64,000 bases of DNA. Source: Mytilus trossulus. Taxonomy: Eukaryota; Mollusca; Bivalvia; Mytilida; Mytilidae. Under the pieces are notes generated by a model. That model had not been told where the DNA came from. It made no database searches and worked only from the letters and a program-made list of their open reading frames with translations. The DNA is taken from positions 47,686,955-47,750,954 of the forward strand of contig NC_086375.1 in the NCBI RefSeq assembly GCF_036588685.1, given 5' to 3'. A program made the position numbers and the translations under genes. Shown one piece after another: positions 11,791-25,273 of the stretch (its first letter is position 1; every line of letters begins with the position of its first letter).

Positions 11791-12237
11791 TAGAATGAAA
11801 TTCAAAACAGTGTGGCTGTGGCTATTGATTGACAGATTAAATTCATCCATTGACTGGGACAATTTACGTGAACGTGTTTCTGTAAAGGCCACTGTTCACG
11901 ACGTACCTACGATAGACATTTAAACTGTGGGGTCACCAAATGTTTCTAAACGCCTTTAATTATAAAATAATTCGAAAAATTAATCAGGAATAATCTTTAT
12001 GTTTGGATTGATTTAATTGATATAAATCAAAACATCGTGTTATTTTTTATTAATTTTTCGAATTACTTTATTTAGGTGTTGAGAACCTTTGGTCACCCCA
12101 TAGTTTAAGAGTCTTTTACAAGTGCATAGTGAGCAGTGGTCGTTACATACAAATTTTCACCTAAATTGTCCTAGTCAATGGATGAATTTAATAAGTCAAT
12201 CAATGGCCACTGCAACACTGTTTTGAATTTCATTCTA
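11791..12237. mobile_element. Palindromic foldback MITE, copy 1 (about 447 bp)
   Basis: Ends are 'tagaatgaaattcaaaacag' and 'ctgttttgaatttcattcta', exact mirrors. The arms continue as inverted copies over about 200 bp each ('ttgattgacag' against 'gtcaatcaat', 'gtggggtcacc' against 'ggtcacccca'). A second copy stands at 36592-37037. There is no coding capacity, so it must depend on a transposase encoded elsewhere. Confidence 0.75.
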
Positions 12238-12269
12238 AATGATACTTCGATATTTACAAGAAGATATTG

Positions 12270-12590
12270 AGCGGGTATACATGCTTAACATGTTTAACCC
12301 CGCCGCATTTTTGCGCCTGTCCCAAGTCAGGAGCCTCTGGTCTTTGTTTGTCTTGTATTATTTTAATTTTAGTTTCTTGTGTACAATTTGGAAATTAGTA
12401 TGGCGTTCATTTCCACTGAACTAGTATATATTTGTTTAGGGGCCAGCTGAAGGACGCCTCCGGGTGTGGGAATTTCTCGTTACATTGAAGACCTGTTGGT
12501 GACCTTCTGTTGTTGTTTATTCTATGGTCGGGTTGTTGTCTCTTTGATACATTCCCCATTTCCATTCTCAATTTTATTATTCTGGAATAC
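12270..12590 (+). repeat. Dispersed repeat 'M2', plus orientation
   Basis: It runs from 'catgtttaaccccgccgcat' and 'gcgcctgtcccaagtcag' through 'ggggccagctgaaggacgcc' to 'ccccatttccattctcaatt'. It is the longest M2 copy in the window. The 61-codon frame over its start is repeat-derived. Confidence 0.7.
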
Positions 12591-12604
12591 CGTATAGTCT
12601 TCTA

Positions 12605-12830
12605 GAAAGGCCCCCTACACGACAAATATAAAGCAATTCAAATGATAACAACTAACAGCCATTTAAAACAAACAATTCACGAAAAACAAATATGATAGAC
12701 ATGAACCAACGACAACCACAAATTAACAGACTCCTGACTTTTGAATAGGCACATATACAGGATATGGCGCGGTTAAACACTCCTGACATTGGACAGGCAC
12801 ATACAGAATATGGCGCGGATCTCTTTTATG
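12605..12830 (-). repeat. Short dispersed repeat with an internal duplication
   Basis: A box 'aggcacatacagaatatggcg' occurs twice in about 60 bases (near 12750 and 12797), each followed by 'cggttaaac' or 'cggatct'. It resembles the minus-strand start of the M1/M2 family. Confidence 0.45.
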
Positions 12831-13049
12831 CTTAATTTACAACAGAAATCATATTTTGTGTATCATATTACTTTGGGTAATAAGTCTTTAACCTCAAAAT
12901 TTATTTTTGTTTTGTTTACAATTGGTTTTTTTTTTGTGAACATTTGTCCTTCTTAATCCAAAAGTTTACAATTCAAGTATTAGGATAACATTTTAACCTT
13001 CTCTGTTAAAGACTTCCAATTTTATCCTATTTCAGAATATCAGCCTGTA

Positions 13050-14285
13050 AATATACAATTAAAACTTGATAGTGAAATAATTGATCATAGGATGCAAAAT
13101 ACATGCAGTGACTAAAACTTTGCATAAACAGATAACGGCGAATGTAAAGTTAGATTTACAAATGAAGCGTGCTTCTGAATTTTTTCATAACATGTGAAAC
13201 CCAAATTGGTGAATCCCATTGTAACACTTAAAGCTCATTTATCAAATCGGGTAGACAAAAAATGGCAGGTTACTCATCCGTAAGATAGTTGATCATTAAG
13301 TTACTATATGTTCGTTAATCAGTTCTATGACTGAACTTGACACTATTGCAAATGGCCAACACTAGTTTCAATCGGCATGTAAAAAAAGATTTTAACCGAT
13401 TTCTGAGGTTAAAACCTCTTCTAAATCTGTGTCCATGACATCTTTGAAAAGTTAGATCCAAAATTTATATAGGGACATAAATGCAGCAGTTTCTGATAGT
13501 GCTTTTATGGTATCGTGAAGTGGTCAATATCAGGAATGTGATGTTAATCAGTCTGCTCTTATTTCTTAATAATAGATTTGAATCAAGAAAATCAATGTAG
13601 TAACATATCATGAGTTAAAAACTACGACATGAGTTAAAAAAAGGCAAGGAAACATTGAATCTTTGTAAAGCTTACGAAAACGTTAAATATAGATACGAAG
13701 GGAAATATTAATAAACACCGAAAAGATGAACTTTCAGTGTTACTAGTACATTTGATAATGATGGATTTGGTCAATATCTCCTTCTTAGTACAACAAAGAA
13801 TTTGGTATCTAATTTTTTTTTATCAAATTTATATTCGTTAGATTTATTGGATTTTCGGAAGCATTGAGGAAAATCCATTGTACAAAATTGACAAAACTTA
13901 TGATAAACGTTTTGAATGTCATAATGATTCAAATACTTCCGTGTTGAATACTTAGCATGATCATTCTCTTATAAATTAACCAAATATGATCTTTTTATTA
14001 CTATCATATTTATCTCAACATGTAGACAACACAGATTAATTTTCAATTTTATGTAAGTTTATAATAAACAAGTATTGATAACATTTCAAATTGAGTTCTA
14101 AATAAAACTCTGCGAGGTGTTCCAAACAAGATATAAACTCTCTAGTATCCAATAAAAAGTTCGAGATCGAATTAACCAATGAAATATCATTCATGGATAT
14201 AAATTGGAGATATAAATCTAATTATTATCGATGGTTGTTTAAATTCTTAGAGGTCTCAGTCGATTTTAGAGAGGAAGAGAAAAAA
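13050..14285 (+). promoter_or_regulatory. Upstream region of glycoprotein gene copy 1 with CCAAT and TATA boxes
   Basis: Two CCAAT boxes (14149-14153 and 14176-14180) and two TATAAA boxes (14198-14203 and 14211-14216) precede the ATG at 14286. The whole stretch back to about 13050 is recognisably similar to 40850-41973, upstream of the broken exon-1 copy. Conserved blocks include 'acttgatagtgaaat' and 'cacttaaagctcatttat'. In the broken copy the first CCAAT survives but both TATA boxes are altered. Confidence 0.55.
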
Positions 14286-14396
14286 ATGTCCTATTTTACT
14301 GCAAATATTTTTCTCTTTATTCTGTTAAGTCGGGATGGAAATTGCTCACATTTCAGAGGAGGAACTATTAGCTGGAAACCAATTCATGGCCATACG
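14286..14396 (+). CDS. Copy 1 exon 1: signal peptide and SHFRGG motif
   Basis: 37 codons ending phase 0 at CATACG|GTAAGA. ATG at 14286 is chosen over the in-frame ATG at 14193 because it places a clean signal peptide (hydrophobic IFLFILL) directly before C20-SHFRGGTISWKPIHGHT. The TATA boxes at 14198-14216 also lie downstream of the earlier ATG. The second half of the exon is almost identical in copy 2; the signal half is not. Confidence 0.8.
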
Positions 14397-17300
14397 GTAA
14401 GATATCACTAGGCCGTATCTTAGACCGCCGATTAAACGAAAGGTATGAAATGTGTAACTATGGTAGTATTATAATGATTACATGGTGTAACTTATGTTAA
14501 AAAGAAAATAAAAACAGGAAAACCGAAAAACCGGGGACACATATTTAAACGAGGCTGTGACAATATATAAGAAACTAGACTAAACTAGACTGATATATAT
14601 TGGTGTATTGACAGACTAAACAAACGTTTGCGAAATAAGAATAACATTTTATAAAATGCAATCCAGAATATTGACAACTGAAATGTAAACTTATATTTTT
14701 AATGAAAAAAGTCACAACAGAAACGGGCAAAGCGAACGAGTTGTGAAATATAAACACTGTAAGATGGAATCAAAGGGACATCATCATCCAAATGAAGGAA
14801 AATTAACAATATGGAACAAAAAAATAGTTCCTTTTGTCGTTAATTTTAGTGTGGATTTTTCTGTGTGAAACTGAAATATCTAAATCTAGGATCTGACAGT
14901 TATTACCGTTTACACTTGATTTATTTAAAGTAAGTTCCTTTGAGTACATTTCGGCAGTATCTTTATAAAATTCTTGAAAAATTAACGAGAAAATATCATA
15001 AAGATAACTGTAATTGTTGAATTTATTAAATTAATGAAACTTAGAGAGGTCTTTACTGAGTTTGCATTGGTCATACACTTTGATACATAACAGTACAAAA
15101 ACAAGTCTGTTATAAACGGAGCGCAATAAGTGCCTATAGCAATACCTACAACCATGTTGATAAAGTTTGTTGACGAAACGTACATAAATATCATAAAGAA
15201 GAAAATTAACAGCATCAGTCATCTAATCACACCCCAAGTTTATTTAGCTTTATTAACTGTCTCATTAGAGAAGAGGGCTAAAAATTAATTCCAGAAAATA
15301 TATTTGCATTCAGATTTACCAGTAGACAATTTAACTAAATAGATAAACTGTTGTTTCATACGATTGTGTGTAGTTTTAAGAGTTGAAAAGTCAAAACTGT
15401 CAAGAGAATCAAAAGGAACATCAAAAACACGTAATTCATATATAACATCCAAAGGATTTTTTACACTAAAAAAATAGTAATTTCACTATTTTCATATATT
15501 GTATTACAAAAAATTACCTCTCTCTTTAAAGAAAAGGGCTTTAAATGAGTTGCAGCAATTTTTTTTACATTCAGATTTACCAAAAGAGTTGAAATGACCA
15601 TTTCATTGAGCATAAAAACTGTTATTTGATTATTTTTTATTAACTGTTATTACTTCTGTGGAAGTGTAGTATACATAGATGAAAATTCAAAAGTACCACA
15701 AAATAAAGGCAACAGTAGTACACCGCTGTTCAAAACTCGTATATCTATGGACAAAAAACAAAATCGGGGTAATAAACTATAGCTAAGAAATGTGTTTTTT
15801 AAAAACACGTTATTTATCTAAACCCTCCAAAGGATTTTTTACACTCCAAAATAGTAATTCCACTATTTTCATATACTTATATATATTCATATATAGGAAT
15901 TAGTTCAACGCACTAAACATATTAGTTGTAGAAGACTTTCAAGAGGCAGAGATGAAACAATATTTACTGTTTTATTTAGGAGTTATAATTAGGTATGCAA
16001 TCCATAGTAGAGACCTTCAAATGTTCAGAAAAGGCCATTAGCTCTGTGGTGGTTATGATATGTTTGCTTGATATATATGACTTTGTGGGAGTAGACGAAT
16101 TTAATTTTTCATTCTTTAGAACATCTGTGTAGTATTAACGGCTTGAAGTTTATTTATAATTCTGGAAATAGGCGTATGTTTTTAATATTGTTTCATTATT
16201 TGAAATTCAACCTCAACACTCAACACCCACCTGCTTAAGCAAACAAATACACAATTGGGTTAGACGGAAGAAACACGTTTATAGCAATCAGATAACAACA
16301 GATTTCTTGTTTTTAGTTTATCTATCTCGTTTATTTTTGTTTATTTGATGTTTCTAATGAGACAAGTAAGTTTACCCAAGTCAGGAGCCTGTAATTCAGT
16401 GGTTGTCATTTGTTTTAGTGTTACATATTTGTTTTCTGTTCATATTGTTTTGTTTATTTTTTTTGATTATATATATATACATATATATATATATTAATAA
16501 GGCCTTTTTCACGTTTGAATTGTTTTACATTGTCATTTCGGGGCCTTTTATAGCTGACTATGCGGTATTTGCTTTGCTCATTGTAGAAGGCCGCTTAACG
16601 GACATGCACCGGATATGGACGGACGTCTAACGGATAAGAACGGACGTGTAACGGACATGAACGGATTGAAAAAAGTTATCCGTTAGGCGTTCGTTAGAGC
16701 TATCCGGTAAGGTGTGACCGAGGCTTAAGATGGAAAACAATAAGAGAGAGTACACATACGTCATTTTATCTTTGTTGGAGAGTTGTATTATTGACAAAAC
16801 AAAACACCATCTTCTTGTTTTAAAATGAAAATGAATGTCTAGGGATACGATAATTAGGCCGTGTTCACATTGACCTAAACTCGGTGTTGTGTAAGTGTAA
16901 CTCACACGTAAACTAAACAATGTTATGTTCCCATCGATAAAACTTAATGTTTACATGTAGTGTAAACTATGTTTTGTCTACATGCAGTCGATACTCGATG
17001 TAGGCCTTGTGTAGGTTAAGTATACACAAAACTAGGCATTTAGGACATTAGTTTTACCCTGTAAATATTTAAGGAGGAAACTATTTTTGCGTAAAATTGA
17101 TATTTTTGATAATTATTAGTATAGTTGAGGAGGGATATGACCTTTACCGTGACTCTGGGATCGGGTGTTTATAAACTCGGGATTTCGGGATCCGGGAATT
17201 CCTTTTCTTGAATTTCGGGACCTCGGGATTTCGTTTTTTAAGCCCGGGATTTCGGGGTTTCATGTTTAAAGGCCCGGGATTTCGGGATCAGGACCCCTCC

Positions 17301-20300
17301 TATCCCGCTCCATAGTTCTTTACAGAAATTGTTGTCTAAATTTTACAGATTTTTTTTTGTTAAATTTTTTTAACGTACTTTAAACAAAGCAGCATCATTG
17401 CCGAACCCATAAGGCAGCAACCAATTGATTTTCGGGGGGGGGGGGGGGCTATTATAGTTGAGTATAAAACTTACAGGCAAGGGGCTGGGGGTGGTGAGCT
17501 ATGGATTTTGTTTTGGAAAAAAAAATGTTTCCAGTTTTTGGCCCTGAAAAATTTTTTGTTTGTTTCATCCTCAGTTGCCACTATATATAATGTTAAAATT
17601 GATATCGACTTGTCACAAAAATTTGTCCTGAAAAAAAATCAATAGCTCACGCCCCCTTCCTCCGCTCCTCCTCCCCCTCCCCAAAACATGAAGTAAATAG
17701 TTGCTGCCTAATTCATTTGAAAAGGTGTCTTCCCGAATCGACTTGACGTACACAGAAATATTCGCCACTGGTCTTTACTCAAACAACGATTCACGCATAA
17801 ATGCATGACTAGTAAAAGTGTGAGGTAAAATGATATGTTTGTCTAGTATCTCAGATCCGTTAAATAACACTTAAAATAAATTAAAAAATCGTAACCCTAT
17901 TCCTTAACCAAATACTCCTTGGAGAAGAAATACCATTTGAAACGAACAGAAAAGATACAAATGTAGTGATCCCTAATATCTCAATCCTTTTTTTCGGCTG
18001 TAAGCACGCTGTTGCAGCTAACGTTTTCTAATGCGTAATTGAGACATGTCTAGTATATTCAAACTACTGCAAATTATAAAAATGGCTTTCATAAAGTAGC
18101 AACCACTTAACTTAAAACGAGGGTAATTTTTTTTTATCTGAGTCAGATTTTGTTTCGCGTGTTCGTTTTTATTCCTTTTTTTTCGATGCTGGTGATCAAA
18201 TACTTTTTTCAATATTATTTTAACACTATAATGTATGAGAAACCCTTGATTCAGAATATTTTGACATATGGTTTACAAGTGGGAACAAATCTTATGTACA
18301 GGTAGCTAAACAAGGTGTATAGATGTGAACAAATGTAATGTGAAACCAGTGTACACTACACTAAACTAATTGTAAACATGTTTACTCTACACGGCGTTTG
18401 GTGTGAACACGGCCTTAGACAGCAGTCTAACACATGAAAATATGTACCTTTAAATAATATATTAAGCTATTAAAATTTCCATATTACACGACTATCGTAT
18501 CACCAAATCCTCCTCATAATTACTTGCCAACTGATCACCTACTGCAACTTATTGCCTATTTTCCCATTAATTAAACGATTCCGGAAATGCCGCCAGTTGA
18601 GCAAGAAATATGTATCTTCATATAGTACTTGGAGAGTTCCACATATGTTTCTATTGTATTTCGTGTTTCTAATTTTATAGTTTTATCAGTAACATTTTTG
18701 TCTGTAAGTGTTTGGTTGTTTGTCTTTCGTCTTTTGCCTATGGTGATGTCTTTTAAGTTTGGAGCATGTCAACCAGTATACACATTTTCTGAAATAACAA
18801 GATCGATTAAAAAAGCCAGTGAATAAAATATTTATATTTTGAACAACACGGACAATGCGTCTCAAATTACATATTTTAAAAATTAACATGCAAAGTTACT
18901 TTCTATATTTAAAGAATTCTTGTTTAACCAAGTGCCAAAGTACCAAGTACCACCAACTGTCCCTTCAAATCTAATATATTTCAAGATTAACATTTAGACT
19001 AGTTACTCTTTCAATGTCATTTCATTTAGTCGATTTGGAAAATAACCGATAAAAATCCTTTTTCTTAAGTAAATTTAATGAAAATGATTAACTCTTAAGA
19101 ATTTCAATTAAGTACAAAATTATAAAAACCATAAACTAGCAAACAGACTTCAAATTTTATTTTGTTATTTGTGGTCAAAACGTAAATTTTCACATAAATA
19201 TTCATGAAGGACCAACAATGACTTTATGATAACTATGCGAAATATATGAGGTACATTTATATCAGACAACACAATTGGTATAGCACAAATAATATGTTTT
19301 AAATATAACATAGAGCTTTACAGAACCAGAAAATAGTATGATCACTTCCTAAAACAAAATTGAAGACTAAAATTGTAGTTGATGCTGAAGTAACACGTTT
19401 CCGATATTCTGTTCATATTGTTTTGCTATTCTTAATATACTTGTACTTCTGATTATAGTGTGTTTTTTTTCCGTTTTAAACTTCTATTTAAATAGCGAAT
19501 CGAATCATCGTGAACTAAAAAAAAGGATCTATATCCGTATTAAGTCATAAATAGCTCATTGTTGAAAGCCGTCATTATAATCATTATTAATGGCATACAA
19601 TCATAAAACGATGCATTTGCGACCTTAATAAATTATCAGGGTTTACACGTTGTTGAATGTTTTTCTCAGTAAGCAAAGTTGAACTTAAATACTGCAACTG
19701 CAAATATGTTGTCTAAAGCGATTTTTAACCAGCTGCTTTTGCCGTCAGAGATAGGGTTCTGTAGTAGCGAGCACTATTCACCTGTGATTTCTAAATTTAG
19801 AGCCGTCTTTTATTTTCTTGTTTAAGTTGGTTGTAACTCTGGTGGTATCAATACTATGCCGATGTATTGTGTTTTACTTCAATGAAACAATCTTAAGATA
19901 TCTAAAGAGGGAGATGTGTGTGCGCTAGAAATATAGTTCCATCACGAATTGTGCATGTACCGAAATTAGGCAACCTCGACCACGTTATTGTTCATTGTTG
20001 TTTGTCTAATGTTCTCCGCAATATCTTTGATGATTCATGCTATCCTTTTGGTGTATAATCATAAAAAAATGTTTTTTAGAAATGTATATACAACTTGAAC
20101 TCATTAATTTTGCCGCAGTGTTTTAATATTTTAATTACAAAAGACATGATTACGCCTTTTTTTTTTAACTTTTAGTATTACAATGGTTTGATAATGAGTT
20201 CTGGGAATAGGAAGCGAATCATTTTTTGAAAATATATGAAAATCACCAGTAGAACTTGTACCCAAAAATCATAAAAGTCTGATTATCATATTTTTTTAAC

Positions 20301-23300
20301 GTATTTTTCAGCCTGATATGCATCTTGCAAAAAGAAAGAAAGAAAAAAATAACCAGGACTTTTTTTGTTTTTGTTTGTTTCTATCTAGTGCAAAAGCTAT
20401 GTCAAATTTAAATCCTTTATATATTTGAAAATGTTCATTAGAAATTAGGTCACAAGTCAGGTATCTAGGGCAGACATTTCCGTACATGTATTTTTTGAAA
20501 TTCTACTGAATTTTTTTTTAGATTTTCAAATTGCAATAAATTTTCGTTTGAGATAGGAAATTAACTGCATAGACTGACAGGAAATTTAATCTAAAACCTC
20601 TCTCTCCAGCTGAGACATTAAGGCAACGAGCCACCTATGCCACCATAAAATTATATTAACACTTATGAAAATGAATCAAGTCCTTGCTAAGCACATGACA
20701 TATAGCCTTATAATGTTTTTTATGTACAGTATTTTCTACTGATATTTTGTTTCAACTGGTAAAAAGTATCAAAAATCGACACAAAAACTGTTAGTGAAGG
20801 TAATTGAAATACTACATTACAAAGTTATTATTTGATCCTTGAAATATATGATTTCGTTCCAGAAAAAACCCAAATGAACATTCGATGGAGACTTTTTGTC
20901 TGAGAGTAGACCATTTACTATTTCAGCACAAGGAATAACATCATCACCCCAGTAGTCAGCACTTCTGTGTTGACTTGAATTATCATTGATATGGTCATAA
21001 TTATAAATTAACTGTTAACAAAACTTTGAAATTTTGAAGTACTAAGGTTTTTCTACCTCATGAATAGATTACCTTAGCTGTATTTGGCATTCAATTTCAG
21101 TTTTTGGTCCTCTGTACTCCTCAACTTCGTACTTTATTTGGTTTTTGAACCTTTTTTTATTCGGGAGTCACTGATGAGTCTTTTGTAGACGAAACAAGAT
21201 TTTTTTTTTCAATCTGGTATCTATGATGATTTTATTTATTAAAATAGTCAATTATCCTATCAAAGTTGTACTATAAATATTGTAGATTGAATTCACATTT
21301 AAAATGGGATGGACTTTCGGAAGTGGACCAGGATGTTCTAATAGTAAGATTGGACAGTTTGTTAACGATACATTTATAGGTGATAAAATCTGGAAATGTG
21401 ATCAAGGTTGTAATGTGGCAAAGAAGCCAGTCGGTACTGTTTTCTATTATTGTACCGGCGCCAATGAAGTAGGTAGTGATGCTGAAAAATGGGAACAAGG
21501 AGAAAGTCGTTTTCAAGAGACATTCATTGGAAATGGACCTTTTATTATAAGGTATGTATGAAAAACAAAAGATGTAAAGTAAATCATTGTAAGTTAACAT
21601 AAAAAATAGAAACAAAAAGATGTCAATGAATTCGGGAGTGAAAGGTATAATATAAGCATGCAAAAAAATTTAGCGAAAGACTAATAGTTATCAAAGGTAC
21701 CAGGATTATAATTTAGTACGCCAGACTCACGTTACGTCTACATAAGACACATCCGTGACGCTCATTATAAAAATATTTTTAAAGCCAAACATGTACAAAG
21801 TAGAAGAGCATTGAGGATCTAAAATTCAAAAAAGTTGTGCCAAATACGGCTAAGGTAATATATGCCTGGGATAAGAAAATCCTTACTTTTTCGAAAATTC
21901 AAAGTTTTGTAAACAGGAAATTTATAAAAATGGCCACATTATTGATATTCATGTCAACACTAAATCAAGCCCAATGAAGGTACGATACAAGTGAGAAAAC
22001 TAATAAATGTCAGAATCATGAACGAGTACAGCTAAAAGTGGTTGAATTAACCGACTAAGAAAGGCTACGCACCTTAGAGAATTGAGTCAATCGATAGAGC
22101 TCAAGACGTTACGATGAAAAGTGATCTGCTAAAAGAGCATATCATTTGGCTAGTTTCCAAATGGGAAGATTAAAAAATGCCATAAAACTAATATAACGTA
22201 ATCCCCTAGACAAACATAAACTTGAAATAAACACTTCTTGGAATTAAAACCAAAAGTGTGGTGTTTAGCTTGTACCTATAATACAGGCATGGAAAGTTAT
22301 GGATCATTGGACTATGAGTATTTAATGAACATTGAACGTGTTCAGATTTTTTTTGATGTAATCCCCTTCAGAACTAAATATGATTTCCGGAATTTAAGAA
22401 TGTGATGATGACTTACATATTGAATAAGCATTTCGTTCCAGTTGACCAAATTTTCAAAGAATAACGATTCTTGGAATTGTTCTTGGTGATTTTTAATTTA
22501 TTTTGCTATTCTGCTGATTTGCAAATAAACAATGAACAATGTATGGTCGTTAAACGAGGGGCGAACGATACAAGAGGGACAGTCAAACTTATAGATCGAG
22601 AATAAACTGACAAAGCCATGACTCAAAATGAAAAAGTCAAACAGATAAATAATAGTACACATGACATTGCATAGAAAACTAAAGACTAAGCAACACGAAC
22701 CCCACAAAAAAATGGAGGTGATATGTGGTGCTCCCGGAGGGTAAGCAGATCCTGCTTCGCATGTATCAATGTTTCGTCTGTATTTTGTCTAGACGTAGAC
22801 AAATTAACCATCGATATGTCCTCTGAAGACTGCCTGCAGCATATAACTTAATATAAACATAAATATAAATAAAGACAACAGAAGAATACCATTATTCGAA
22901 AGACAAAAAATTGATTGAAAAAAACAAATCAAGGATACAAACTAAAACCGAGGGAAACACACCAACTATAAAAGGAAAACAAAGGAAGAATAAGTACACG
23001 GAAGTGCCAACATATATTTAAAAAATATGGTGAGTTGAACCTGGTTTTATTGTTAGCCAAACAACAATTAAAACACTACATGACAGAAATATAGTACAAA
23101 CAAACGAAAGAACACTCGACAACACTAGCAAACTGCTGAACAACAACGAACATTTTCCATCAACGATAAAAGCACAGCAAATCAAAACAATTACACACTG
23201 TTATAAAAAAATGTAGAGCCCACATGCAATTGGATTTTTCCAGGTCTATATAATTTCATATTGTACGTTTAAAATATATTCGTCAACGTTATTACTCGTA

Positions 23301-25242
23301 TGAGAATGATTTATTTAGTGTGGGTTCAATCAGTCAATCAAAGGGTTCATTTTACACTTTCAATGATGACATTCTTTTCCTTTTATTAGTTGAAACGTTA
23401 CCCATCTCCAGCTAAGAAGTCAAATTAAAAGTCACATTAATATGGATTCAAAGAGGTCGAATTATTCACTTGCAAGTGAATAATTTATCAGCGATGTTCC
23501 TTACATCCATGGAACAAACTGGTTGCCTCAAATCGAATTATTATTTCACTATCTGAAATTTTGAACTAAAAAATAACATTTTATTGTATATCTCGTAGCT
23601 AAGAAATGCCCCCTTTAATCTATTTCAAGATTGGATGTGCCTTTTTTCTTTTGATTGACTATTCGCAATAATGTTGAAGGTGGATACTTTTAAGGCGTTT
23701 AATTTTTTAACACATCAATCTCTATATTTGTTTTATTTTCTTAAACAAAATAGTTTCAGATGTGTAAGCAGATATTGCTCTATCCGTGTTGCAAAAAAAT
23801 AAAATCAAACAGAAACCTCGACAGAAACATGCGATTTCATTAATGAAATAAAAAAAATCTCTCAACTTGAGGTCACTCTTCAATTTGCTTATAAAAAAAC
23901 ATTTAAATTTTAGTTAAAATGTAATGTGTGCTCAATAGACCTTCTTGTTTTGGCAACTCAAGTTCAGTTAATAACTTACATAACATAGTTAACATAGTTT
24001 TATAAACACTAAAATGTTATATTAATTACAACTAAACTTAAATGACCGCAATTTTATTTGAACTCTTGGATGTTAGAACTCCACATCTCTTTTGAATGAT
24101 ATTTGTTAAAAAAAACCTAAAAATACATTTAACATGGATGCAACTTACATTATGTAGTACCATGATAATTCAAAGAGGTGATCGAATGAAAAATATTCAC
24201 TTGCAATTATTTATTTGCAGTTATACTGGAGCGATGTGGATGAATTTAGATTTTGGTAATCCAAATGGATGGAATCTTCAAACAACAATAGATCTCAGAG
24301 TTAGAGACGATATAAACTCTACAAATTCCAGTCCAATAACTGCCAGTAAACCACTATATACGTACGTATCCAAATTGAGAATAAGAATTTTGAAAGTGGT
24401 GTCCTGCCCTCAACTCTGAAGTAAAGTTGAGAATTGAAATGTGGAATGTGTCAAAGAGACAACAACGCGATCATAGAACAGACAACAGCAGAAAGGGCAC
24501 CAATAGGTATTCAATGCTGACGTTGCTGTTAATAACAAAGTCAATTTAGGACTTTCTTTGAGGTATTATAGTGTCTGGAAGACTCAAATGATGATCCGCA
24601 GATGCAAAATGATTACCAAATATACAAAGTTTAGCACTAAGGGCACATTTGTTTAAGCTTCACTGTAGGAGGAGTTATCCGAAAACATTACGCACCTTTT
24701 ATGTCATTTAATACTCCACAAAAAAATACAAAAGTTCATCTATCTCACAAAAAAGAATTACCAATAACTTAAACAATCAATCTTTATTATTGTATCTTTA
24801 TTTCTCGATAAACCCAATTACATAACTTTGAAGTTAAGTATGATAAATGAAACCCATAGCTGGTCGTAGATGAATTTGACTATGATTTTTATGTTACTTT
24901 AAGTCATAGATACAAGAAGATGTGGTATGGGTGCCAATGAGACAACTGGTTATCCAAGTCCGATTTGTAAAAGTACACCATTATAGGTCTTCAACACGGA
25001 GCCTTGGTTCACACTAAACATCAAATTATAAAGGGCACACAATGGCCAATTTAAACAAGAAAACCAACGGAATATATAAACAGAAAAAAACCACTAATGA
25101 ATCACATCAACAAACTGCCACGACTAAGAACAGTGCAAACAAATTCAGCGGGTTTAAAAGATTTAATAGGTTATATCAATTAACATAAAATACCTATCCT
25201 TCGTTGTTTTTCAAATTGTTAGGTTAGAACGTTCTTGATACA

Positions 25243-25273
<31 letters not shown>

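Noticed and set aside
14193-14285. Earlier in-frame ATG for exon 1 of copy 1
   Set aside because: It would put a charged stretch before the signal peptide and lies upstream of the TATA boxes.
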